64,000 nucleotides of DNA from NCBI GenBank assembly GCA_028716365.1, contig JAQUPZ010000001.1, forward strand, positions 248,001-312,000. The letters run 5' to 3'. Made by a program: the position numbers and the translations under genes. Below the pieces are notes generated by a model. It was not told where the DNA came from and ran no database searches. It saw nothing but the letters and a program-made list of their open reading frames with translations. How positions within the stretch are numbered: position 1 is the first letter of the stretch; every line of letters starts with the position of its first letter. Source of the DNA: Kiritimatiellia bacterium. Lineage in GTDB: Bacteria; Verrucomicrobiota; Kiritimatiellia; UBA8416; YA12-FULL-48-11. Below, one piece after another: positions 35,381-43,557 of this stretch.

Positions 35381-35416
35381 TTGGCGTTGACATTAGATAA
35401 ATTGCGGTGCCAGAAT
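35381..35416 (+). promoter_or_regulatory. Shared promoter-like element upstream of the first isomerase-like gene
   Basis: TTGGCGTTGACA here is followed after 18 bases by CAGAAT, the same spacing as at 12029. Between them AAATT is kept, and overall about 26 of 36 positions match the 12029 copy by eye. It lies about 160-190 bases before ATG 35574. Confidence 0.5.
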
Positions 35417-35573
35417 GCCAATATCAGGTCGAGCTATGAGTTTCATTACTGAAACATCTCAAGGTGTATCTATAATCCATCAACGGGGAGGTCGTTAGTT
35501 CTTTTCCTTGCTATTATCCGAATTTATCGCGGGTTTTACCAAATAGTAGGTTCAAAACTAAAGGAGGCGCATC

Positions 35574-37070
35574 ATGAGTCACAACTGTTGTACATGCCTG
35601 TCTCGTCGTCAATGTTTGGGTCTGCTTTCTTCTGCTGCACTTGGTCTGACTCTCGGAAAAGAGTCCCAGGCATCTATATGGGGATCGCGCAAACCCGCGC
35701 CTGATTATGTTGATTCCTGTAAAATTCGTCCAAAGCCGAAAGTACGTATAGTTGCTGCCGTCCTTGAACAGAAAAGGCCTTATTGGCTCGGTTGGCCGGG
35801 AACGACCTATGATCTGGATGGACATCAGAAAGAATATAAATCGAAACTCGATGATTCCTGCCGGCGGCTTGGTATTGATGTTGAATGCGAAGCAAAGCCC
35901 ATAAATGAAGAAGCTGGTATCACCGCTTTTATTAGTGGAGTAAAAGACAAAAAACCTGATGGCATACTGATCACCCTTCAGCATATGGGCTGCTGGAAAT
36001 GGGCCGGTATGATTGCCAAGGAAGCAGGTATTCCTGTCATTATCTTCGCACCCGTTGGTGTTTGTTTCCATGGACACGTTGCCGGTATTTCGCGCCAGCC
36101 GGGTGTTCATGTTGTTTCATCGCTCGAGTGGCCGGCGGTTGAAAACGGGTTGCGCATGATCCGCGCCAAGAGAATGTTCGAAGAAACGCGTGTCCTGTGG
36201 ATCCGTGGAGATAAACGCGAAGATACTGTGATGGACAACCTCGGTTTGAAGGTAAGGGCAATCCCGCGCAATACGTTCAACGAACTGTTTGACAAGATGC
36301 CTGTGAACGAAGAAGTCAAAGACGTGTCTTCAGATATGCGGCGCGGGGCAAAAAAGATAGTGGAACCGACGAAGGAAGACTGTCTTAATGCTGCACGGGT
36401 ATATACCACTGCGAAGCGCCTGCTGACAGATGAACAGGCAAATGCGCTTACAATGGACTGTCTGGGAATGGTCAGCTCCAAGCTTGTACCCACGCCGCCT
36501 TGCGGGGCATGGGCCAGGTTCCAGGATGAAGGTATTACGGCGGGTTGTGAAGCGGATATGCACGGCGCCACTTCGTTGATGCTGTCCAGTTATCTGCTAG
36601 ATCGGCCCGGCTACATGAACGATCCAGTGCCTGAAACGGCAAAAAATCTGTTTATTGCCTCGCACTGCGTGTCCGGGACCCGGTTACGGGGATTTGATAA
36701 ACCTCATGTACCTTATATTCTGCGTGATCATTCCGAATCGTCGCTGGGTGTTTCTCTACAGGTATTGTGGCCTGTTGGTGAACCGATTACACTGGTTCGT
36801 TTTACGAATCCCAGAGAGATGATCGTTGATACCGGCACAGTTGTCAGTAATGTGAATACTCCTCCTGCAGGCGGATGCCGGACTTCAGTTGAGATCAAGA
36901 TGGATAACATAGAAGATGCAAGGGACGTGAAAGGTTTCCACCAGGTCGTAGTACTGGGTAATCACAGGCAGATTGTTGAAGGTTTCTGCCAGCTCTACAG
37001 TATCAATGTGGTCCATTCGCCGGAACATACGGAACATCCAAAAATAGAACCAGCCAAGCCGAAGGCGTGA
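35574..37070 (+). CDS. Tat-exported L-fucose/L-arabinose isomerase-like protein (paralogue 1)
   Basis: The 498-residue protein has a twin-arginine-like N-terminus (SRRQCLGLLSSAALGLTLG). The body resembles the fucose/arabinose isomerase fold: an alpha/beta N-domain with KPDGILITLQHMGCWKW, a middle domain with DEQANALTMDCLGMV, and a C-domain with CEADMHGATSLMLSSYLLDRPGYM and LFIASHCVSGTRL. In true fucose isomerases two acidic residues and a His bind Mn2+; here Glu in GCEADMHG and His in ASHC are candidates. AAAGGAGG lies six bases before ATG 35574. A ketol isomerase acting outside the cytoplasm would be unusual, so binding or a different reaction is possible. A paralogue is at 52348. Confidence 0.7.
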   Translation: MSHNCCTCLSRRQCLGLLSSAALGLTLGKESQASIWGSRKPAPDYVDSCKIRPKPKVRIVAAVLEQKRPYWLGWPGTTYDLDGHQKEYKSKLDDSCRRLGIDVECEAKPINEEAGITAFISGVKDKKPDGILITLQHMGCWKWAGMIAKEAGIPVIIFAPVGVCFHGHVAGISRQPGVHVVSSLEWPAVENGLRMIRAKRMFEETRVLWIRGDKREDTVMDNLGLKVRAIPRNTFNELFDKMPVNEEVKDVSSDMRRGAKKIVEPTKEDCLNAARVYTTAKRLLTDEQANALTMDCLGMVSSKLVPTPPCGAWARFQDEGITAGCEADMHGATSLMLSSYLLDRPGYMNDPVPETAKNLFIASHCVSGTRLRGFDKPHVPYILRDHSESSLGVSLQVLWPVGEPITLVRFTNPREMIVDTGTVVSNVNTPPAGGCRTSVEIKMDNIEDARDVKGFHQVVVLGNHRQIVEGFCQLYSINVVHSPEHTEHPKIEPAKPKA

Positions 37071-37232
37071 TACTCGGCGCTGAAGGGATTATTTGCTTTT
37101 GCCCGTGGTGAATTGCAACAGGCGTGGATTGTCTGTTAGTTTATTCTATTACTGGTTTAGGTTTTCGAAAAAGCAGCTGGTTGGTGTAATAAGAATCAAG
37201 AGTGGAAATAACGAAATATCATGGAGGCATTT

Positions 37233-38567
37233 ATGCAAAACAAACCCCCATCAGTAATACTTGGTATTATGAAGCAAAAAATGTCGGCGCGGATCAATCG
37301 TCGCGAGTTCTTGCGCCGGGCAGCCGTGGCGGCTGCAGCGCCAATGATCATTCCGGGGTCGGTCCTCGGTTTAAACGGTGCTGTCGCGCCCAGTAATCGT
37401 GTCGTATTTGGTGTGATAGGCCCGGGCAATCGCGCGCGGTTTATCATGCCGTGTTTTCTTGCGTTTCAGGAAATTCGGTTTGTGGCAGCCAGTGATTGCC
37501 GTGAAGACCGGCTGCGTTCGGCCAAGGAGATGATCGACACGCACTACAGTAATAAGGATTGTCGTACTTACACCGATTTCCGCGAATTGCTGGCACAAAA
37601 GGATATTGACGCCGTACTGATTGCAACCGGTGACCGCTGGCATGCAACAGCTTCAGCACTTGCCGCACGCGCAGGCAAGGATATCTACTGTGAGAAACCA
37701 ATTACGTTGAATATTGCTGAGGGCCGTTCATTGGTTGAAACATGTCGCCGTTTTGGTTGTATTTACCAGGCCGGTACACAACGACGTTCGACTGCGTCGT
37801 ATCGTTTTGCCGTTGACATGGTACATCAGGGAAAGATTGGACGACTGCGAACAGTTGAAATACAAGTGTGGGAAGACAGGCCGATTCCGCACGATAAGGC
37901 TATACCTGTCCCAAAAGGATGGGACTACGATATGTGGCTGGGCCCGGTCCAGTGGCGGCCGTTTGTACCCGCGCGGGTAAATGGCTGGAATTATTTCTGG
38001 GATACGGGTGCCGGATCAATAACGGGAATGGGTACCCACTATGTGGATCAGATGCAATGGGTACTTAATCGTGATCATACCGGACCGGTTGAATTTGAAA
38101 CGCAGGTTGAATTTCCAGATCCCGTCAAATATATGAGCGAAACATCCATCAGGGGTGTTGCTAAATGCCGTTATGCCGACGGCATAGAATGCATCATGTA
38201 TCAAAGAAAAGGTTTTGTTGATCGCTATATCCGGTATATCGGCGACGAAGGCTGGATCCAGGTGGATGACCAGACCGACGAAGTTACTGCCGAACCGAAA
38301 TCCATCTTGAGTTCACGAACAACTGGTGGCGTCAGCTGGGCAAAAGCAGGCGATCATATTCGTAATCTGCTCGATTCAATACGCAGTCGCACGCCGACTA
38401 TCTGTCACCCTGAGGCGGCCCATCGCGCCCAGACGATCTGCGAGGCAATGGACATCAGTATGCGTATCGGCCGCAAGTTAAAATGGGATCCTGTAAAGGA
38501 ACGGTTTGATTCTGAAGAAGCAAACCGCATGATGTTCCGTGAACCGCGCGCGCCCTGGAGGATATAA
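37233..38567 (+). CDS. Tat-exported Gfo/Idh/MocA oxidoreductase
   Basis: This 444-residue oxidoreductase has a Tat signal (RINRREFLRRAAVAAAAPMIIPGSVLG) and a Rossmann domain with GVIGPGNRARFIM. The family motif is GKDIYCEKPITLN, with Lys-Pro preceding the catalytic region. WDYDMWLGPVQWRPF and GMGTHYVDQMQW match exported glycan-active members. The cofactor NAD(P) is usually bound tightly before export, and oxidation at sugar C3 is a known activity of related enzymes. GGAGG lies in ATGGAGGCATTT directly before ATG 37233, which I prefer to the ATG 12 bases earlier. The HEAT gene starts two bases after its stop. Confidence 0.9.
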   Translation: MQNKPPSVILGIMKQKMSARINRREFLRRAAVAAAAPMIIPGSVLGLNGAVAPSNRVVFGVIGPGNRARFIMPCFLAFQEIRFVAASDCREDRLRSAKEMIDTHYSNKDCRTYTDFRELLAQKDIDAVLIATGDRWHATASALAARAGKDIYCEKPITLNIAEGRSLVETCRRFGCIYQAGTQRRSTASYRFAVDMVHQGKIGRLRTVEIQVWEDRPIPHDKAIPVPKGWDYDMWLGPVQWRPFVPARVNGWNYFWDTGAGSITGMGTHYVDQMQWVLNRDHTGPVEFETQVEFPDPVKYMSETSIRGVAKCRYADGIECIMYQRKGFVDRYIRYIGDEGWIQVDDQTDEVTAEPKSILSSRTTGGVSWAKAGDHIRNLLDSIRSRTPTICHPEAAHRAQTICEAMDISMRIGRKLKWDPVKERFDSEEANRMMFREPRAPWRI

Positions 38568-38568
38568 T

Positions 38569-40593
38569 ATGAGAATTCATTCAATAGGACTTTCTTTGTT
38601 GATGGCAGGTTTTCTTGTATTGCCATTGCGGGTGTCAGCCGATTCTTTTTCGTGCAATCAAGAAGAAATTACCCGTACCATCGCCGCCGCGGCGAATTAT
38701 GAATCAGGCATGAGCCTGGAACCGTTACGCCAGATCGAGATATTTGTTCGACAGGCTGTCGGCAAACCCGGTCTTTGCAGGGAAATTGAAGCTGGTCTTG
38801 TCAAACTCCTGAAACCCAGCTCAACTTTCGAGGCAAAGCGGTTCGCTTGCGAACAGCTGGCCGTGATCGGTTCGGACGAATCACTGCCTGCGGTAACTGC
38901 ACTGTTAAAGAACAATGATACTGTCGGGATAGCCTGTCTTGCTCTTGGCGTACGTCCTTCAGTAAAAGCCAATGAGGCTTTGAGGTCCGCCTTGTCTTTA
39001 CTGCAGGGTGCCGCTCGACTACAGGTCATTGGAGCACTTGGCGACCGTTGTGATGCCGAATCTGTGGAACTGCTTGCAGATTTTGCCCGCAATCCTGACG
39101 TGATGATTGCAGAAACAGCCATCACGGCCTTGAGAAAAATAGGTAACGAATCGGCCCTGGGGAAGATTACGGCGTTTCGTGCCGAAACAAATCCTGCGCT
39201 TGCCAGCGTCATCATTGGCGCACGTTTCCGGACGGCAGAACAACTCGTTACAAATGGTGATCGCAAAGCCGCTGCAGCCATTTATACAGAGTTCAGCCAG
39301 CCTTCATTGCCGGTTTTTGTACGAAGGGCAGCATTTACCGCGCTCCTGCAACTTGATAAGGATGGCGGTGAACAGCGAATTCTCGATACTTTACATGGTG
39401 CTGATACGGCACTTAAACCAGTTGCAATTGCCGGTATCCGTTCGCTTAAAGCCTGGTCTGTTTCAAAGAAATTCGCTTGCGAGTTGCCCAAATTACGGCC
39501 GGAAGAGCAGGTGTGCATGATCGAAGCACTTGCGAGCCGCGATGATTCAGCCGCGTTGGCTGCTATTCGGAATATGATTTTGTCCTCCGATGCTCTGGTT
39601 CGTCATTCTGCAGTTACCGCTGTTGGCAAATTGGACGGCGCCAAATCTGTTCCTTTGCTCAGCCGGGCACTTGCGAATACACAGGACCGTGAAGAACTTC
39701 AGGTTATTGAGTTGGCTCTCAGCAACCTGAAAGGTGGCCGAAAAACAGACAAAACCATGATAAAAGAGATGAAGAACACCAGCGGCAGTGTAAAAAACTC
39801 GCTGATATCTGTTGCTGCCAAACGCCACAGTCGCGTGGCCATGCCCGCTCTTCTGGAAGAAACTACCGGTACTGATGCTTCTACCGTGAGGGTGGCATAC
39901 CAGGCACTTGCCAAGCTCTCCACGGGCGATGACCTTCCAGTACTTCTTGAGAAACTGAAGAATCTAAAAGCTCCCGAGGCGCGACCAGATGCCGAGAGTG
40001 CCATAGCCATAACGATGACGAAAATTGAAAATCCTGTAGACCGTACCGACGTTATTTGTGCCACGCTTGCCAAAAGTAATGATATTGCATTTCGCAGTTC
40101 GCTCCTGCGGCTCCTGCCGACCTGTGCCGATGCCAGGGCACTTGCGACATTAAAGGCGGCCTTGAAAGATAATGATTCAAACATTCGCGAGACAGCCGTT
40201 CGTACATTAACGGAGTGGCCGGACGATAACGTATGGGATGCATTGACCGGAATCCGCCGGCAAGCGGAAAAAGAATTGTTCCGTACGCTTGCGTTGCGGG
40301 GCATGGTTCGACTGGCTGCAAAACAGAATGCAGCGGCTGATGCGAAGTCCATGGACCGTTATCGCCAGTTGTTTGCCGATGCGCAGAATGATGATGAGCG
40401 TAAACTGGTTCTTAGTGCATTGGCTGGTGCGGTACATCCGGACGCGTTACAACTTGCATTATCATTACTTTCAAATTCCGCCGTTCGTGCTGAAGCGGAG
40501 CTGGCAGTAAAGAAAATAGCTGCTGCAATCAAAGATAAAAATCCACAAGCGGCCCAGGATGCCCTGAAAAAACTGAAAACTGTAAAACCCTGA
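38569..40593 (+). CDS. Exported HEAT-repeat protein
   Basis: The 674-residue protein has a signal peptide (LSLLMAGFLVLPLRVSADSF) and is otherwise a helical solenoid of HEAT/Armadillo-type repeats with recurring patterns such as ESVELLADFARNPDVMIAET, ALAAIRNMILSSDALVRHSA and ALATLKAALKDNDSNIRETA. Each repeat is 30-36 residues, with the Asp and Arg of HEAT helices visible. Such scaffolds bind partner proteins in the periplasm or at the outer membrane in planctomycete-like bacteria. It starts two bases after the Gfo/Idh stop and precedes the beta-helix gene, so it probably belongs to the same transcript. No catalytic motif is seen. Confidence 0.85.
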   Translation: MRIHSIGLSLLMAGFLVLPLRVSADSFSCNQEEITRTIAAAANYESGMSLEPLRQIEIFVRQAVGKPGLCREIEAGLVKLLKPSSTFEAKRFACEQLAVIGSDESLPAVTALLKNNDTVGIACLALGVRPSVKANEALRSALSLLQGAARLQVIGALGDRCDAESVELLADFARNPDVMIAETAITALRKIGNESALGKITAFRAETNPALASVIIGARFRTAEQLVTNGDRKAAAAIYTEFSQPSLPVFVRRAAFTALLQLDKDGGEQRILDTLHGADTALKPVAIAGIRSLKAWSVSKKFACELPKLRPEEQVCMIEALASRDDSAALAAIRNMILSSDALVRHSAVTAVGKLDGAKSVPLLSRALANTQDREELQVIELALSNLKGGRKTDKTMIKEMKNTSGSVKNSLISVAAKRHSRVAMPALLEETTGTDASTVRVAYQALAKLSTGDDLPVLLEKLKNLKAPEARPDAESAIAITMTKIENPVDRTDVICATLAKSNDIAFRSSLLRLLPTCADARALATLKAALKDNDSNIRETAVRTLTEWPDDNVWDALTGIRRQAEKELFRTLALRGMVRLAAKQNAAADAKSMDRYRQLFADAQNDDERKLVLSALAGAVHPDALQLALSLLSNSAVRAEAELAVKKIAAAIKDKNPQAAQDALKKLKTVKP

Positions 40594-40667
40594 AAAAATC
40601 TTTAATTTTAAATTCACTACCGGGCAAGAGCAAAATTATCCTTGACGGGCGAACGAGGGGATAACCG

Positions 40668-43472
40668 ATGATTAACAAAAAGTTGATGAATGGCAATTTG
40701 ACATATGCGTTGGCCCTTCTGGTGTTATATGGGACCGGCTGCGTCGAAACACGTGCGCCGGTAACGGTAACGTGCACACTTCCGAATGGCGTTCAGGTAT
40801 TGGCGGAGTGCCAGGACATTCGCGCCGCCCAGATGAAACTCCGCGAGTTGAAGAAACAGGGAAAATTCACGGGTCCCATCGAAGTCGTACTACGCAAGGG
40901 GGTCTATTCTATCACGGAACCTCTGCGTTTCACGTCGGAAGATTCCGGTACTGAACAGGCGTCCATCACTTATCGTGCGGAGAAACCAGGGACAGTAACC
41001 GTCAGCGGCGGCAGGCAAATCACAGGTTGGTGTCCCGAGAGCAACGGCGTATGGCGTGCGGACGTTCCAGAAGTGCGCGAAGGGAAATTATATTTCCGTC
41101 AGATGTTCATCGATGGTCGTCGCGCGGTAAGGGCACGAAGTCCGAACACGGGTTTTTATCATACTACAGGGTTGATCAGGGAACCAGGTTCCAAACCCCG
41201 TAAGGCCGATGGGATCTACTATGCGGGAAATGACATGACGGAGTCGATTGCCTCCAGTCCCGACACTATGCTTACTGTGTACCAGAGTTGGATGTCGCAC
41301 CAGTACCGCGTTAAAGTGTTCAAACCTGAGACTAAAGCGGTTTTTCTGGACCCCGAAATGGACGTGACAAGAACCCGGTCGCGGTATGTTGTAGAAAATG
41401 CGCCGGCTTGTCTGGATACTCCGGGTGAATGGTTTCTTGACCGCCAGACGGGAATCGTCCGTTATATTCCTCTTCCGGGAGAGGACATGCAGAAGATAAT
41501 GGTCATCGTTCCAGTGACGCCATCTCTACTTCAGTTCAAGGGTGATCCCGAACATGGTGCCTGTGTGGAGTACCTGCACTTCAAAGGCATCACTTTTGCC
41601 GAGGCGGACTGGAGTCCACAGGGACGGTCGATTGGCGGTAGTCAGGCATGGTGTCCCACCGGTTTTGACACACCGGATATTGCTCTCGAATCAGGCGCGA
41701 TCTCAGCGATTGGTCTTAAGCATACGTCTATCGAGGAGTGTGAAATCACCCGGGTTGGTGAACATGCAGTTGTACTGATGCAGGGTTGTGCCAACAACCT
41801 GGTTCGTAAATGTCATATGCATGACCTGGGTGGCGGTGGGGTGTACCTGTTCTGGGCGGTTCCAAACAAAGAAAAACGTGCCGGATGGAGTCCTCGAAAT
41901 GCATACGACACCATCGTGTCCAACGTGATCGACAACTGCTACATTCATGATATGACCTATGTGTTCAATGGAGCCGTTGGCGTGTTGACCGGACCGTGTG
42001 CCGCTTACAACCGGATCACGCATAACGAGGTCAGTCATGGTGACTATACGGGTATCTCAATCGGGTGGGGATGGAGCGCCAACAAGAACGCCGGGTTTTT
42101 CCAGTACGGCAATGTGGTTGAAAATAACAACGTACATCATGTGATGAACTACCTGCTTGATGATGGTGGAGGCATCTACCTGCTCGGTTGGCAGAAAGGC
42201 ACGCGGATCTGTCGTAACTGGATTCACGATGTGCGGCATGACACGCTCGGGCATGGTGCCAAAGGCATCTATCCGGATGAGGGCACGTCAGGTGTTCTGT
42301 TCGAGGGTAATGTTGTTCACGATGTTGTACAGGCATTTGGCGGCAATGGGGGACATGAGTGCGTGGTTCGTAACAACATTTTCGCGTTTTTTCAGAAGAG
42401 CGGAGTGATCGGCGGTGGCCGGCTCTTTGAACCGGGATTAAAGTATAACCCTAATCCTCTGGTGTTCGAGCACAACATCATATACGAAGAAGGCGGTAAC
42501 GCCATGCTCATGCGGACCAATTATCGCCCTGACGTACAGGTATCGAGTAACAACGTCTACTGGGCCGGCGCTGCCAACGCAAGCGCGCCTCTCTTTTCCG
42601 GCGCAGGGCAACAGTTCGTGACGTTTGCAGACTGGCAAACGAACGGCCATGATGTGGGATCGGTCATGGCCGATCCTCTGTTTGTTAATGCCACCGGCCG
42701 CGATCTGCGTTTGCATCCTGACTCGCCCGCCCTCAAGATGGGATTCAAGCAGACGGATTTGTCGAGTATTGGTCTCTACGGTGACCGCGAGTGGACATCA
42801 CTTCCAGGAAAGACAAGACACGCACCCATCGTACCTCTGCCGGGCCCGGGAGGTTTTGAGTGGACCTACGAAGATGAGATGGCTGGGGTTGTCCCCGTCC
42901 ATTCCGGTCAGCTTGCTCAGGGTTACTCCAACCAGCAACAAAGGATTGTGGTAACGGACACCGATGCAATATCCGGAAAACACAGCTTAATGTTCGTGGA
43001 AGGAAAAAAAACAGACCGTCACCCGCATCTTTACTACCCAATCGGAGTGGATAATGGATCCATACGTGCCTCTATTCACATCAAGATACCCTCAACCACT
43101 CCATCTGCCATGTACCTCGAGTTTCGCGACAGTAACAACGCAGGTTCCAAGCATTTCCAAACCGGACCACGTATCCAGATCGATGTACAAGGTGTACTTA
43201 CCACCACGACAAATGCCAGCGTGAACCTCAAGCTCCCCCGCGATGTCTGGATACTTCTGGACATGGCGTTTGACCTGGGTAATGGAATGGCGAAGACGTT
43301 CGACCTGACCGTTACGGTTCCAGGACAATCGCCACAGATTTTCCGGCAGGTTCCCTATATGGACCCTGGTTTCATGCAGGTCGGCGATATATACATAGTC
43401 AGCAGTGGTCCCCCCGGTGGCGTGTTCCTAATCGACGACGTCCGTGTTTCGACATCCCGGAAAGACAAGTAA
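40668..43472 (+). CDS. Right-handed parallel beta-helix lipoprotein, GH141-like
   Basis: The 934-residue protein has a lipobox (ALLVLYGTGC, Cys25). The N-terminal domain contains IEVVLRKGVYSITEPLRFTSEDSGTEQASITYRA, typical of beta-helix glycosidases. LYFRQMFIDGRRAVRARSPN and GEWFLDRQTGIVRYIPLPGEDM are the layout I associate with GH141-like enzymes (alpha-L-fucosidase or xylanase). The helix coils at about 300-640 with many Asn/His/Gly turns (HNEVSHGDYTGISIGWGW, LLDDGGGIYLLG). A LamG/CBM-like beta-sandwich closes the protein (about 745-930). The family is recalled from sequence character and not verified. It follows the HEAT gene by 74 bases. Confidence 0.72.
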   Translation: MINKKLMNGNLTYALALLVLYGTGCVETRAPVTVTCTLPNGVQVLAECQDIRAAQMKLRELKKQGKFTGPIEVVLRKGVYSITEPLRFTSEDSGTEQASITYRAEKPGTVTVSGGRQITGWCPESNGVWRADVPEVREGKLYFRQMFIDGRRAVRARSPNTGFYHTTGLIREPGSKPRKADGIYYAGNDMTESIASSPDTMLTVYQSWMSHQYRVKVFKPETKAVFLDPEMDVTRTRSRYVVENAPACLDTPGEWFLDRQTGIVRYIPLPGEDMQKIMVIVPVTPSLLQFKGDPEHGACVEYLHFKGITFAEADWSPQGRSIGGSQAWCPTGFDTPDIALESGAISAIGLKHTSIEECEITRVGEHAVVLMQGCANNLVRKCHMHDLGGGGVYLFWAVPNKEKRAGWSPRNAYDTIVSNVIDNCYIHDMTYVFNGAVGVLTGPCAAYNRITHNEVSHGDYTGISIGWGWSANKNAGFFQYGNVVENNNVHHVMNYLLDDGGGIYLLGWQKGTRICRNWIHDVRHDTLGHGAKGIYPDEGTSGVLFEGNVVHDVVQAFGGNGGHECVVRNNIFAFFQKSGVIGGGRLFEPGLKYNPNPLVFEHNIIYEEGGNAMLMRTNYRPDVQVSSNNVYWAGAANASAPLFSGAGQQFVTFADWQTNGHDVGSVMADPLFVNATGRDLRLHPDSPALKMGFKQTDLSSIGLYGDREWTSLPGKTRHAPIVPLPGPGGFEWTYEDEMAGVVPVHSGQLAQGYSNQQQRIVVTDTDAISGKHSLMFVEGKKTDRHPHLYYPIGVDNGSIRASIHIKIPSTTPSAMYLEFRDSNNAGSKHFQTGPRIQIDVQGVLTTTTNASVNLKLPRDVWILLDMAFDLGNGMAKTFDLTVTVPGQSPQIFRQVPYMDPGFMQVGDIYIVSSGPPGGVFLIDDVRVSTSRKDK

Positions 43473-43557
43473 CGTCTCATCCTGTATTCTGGCATTGCGT
43501 AACAGCCTGCCATATCCTAGCGGAGAGATAATTACGCTGGAGTTATAAACTTTCAGC

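Noticed and set aside
39699-40352. 217-codon minus-strand open frame inside the HEAT gene
   Set aside because: Antisense shadow of a repetitive helical protein with no recognisable family and no ribosome site.
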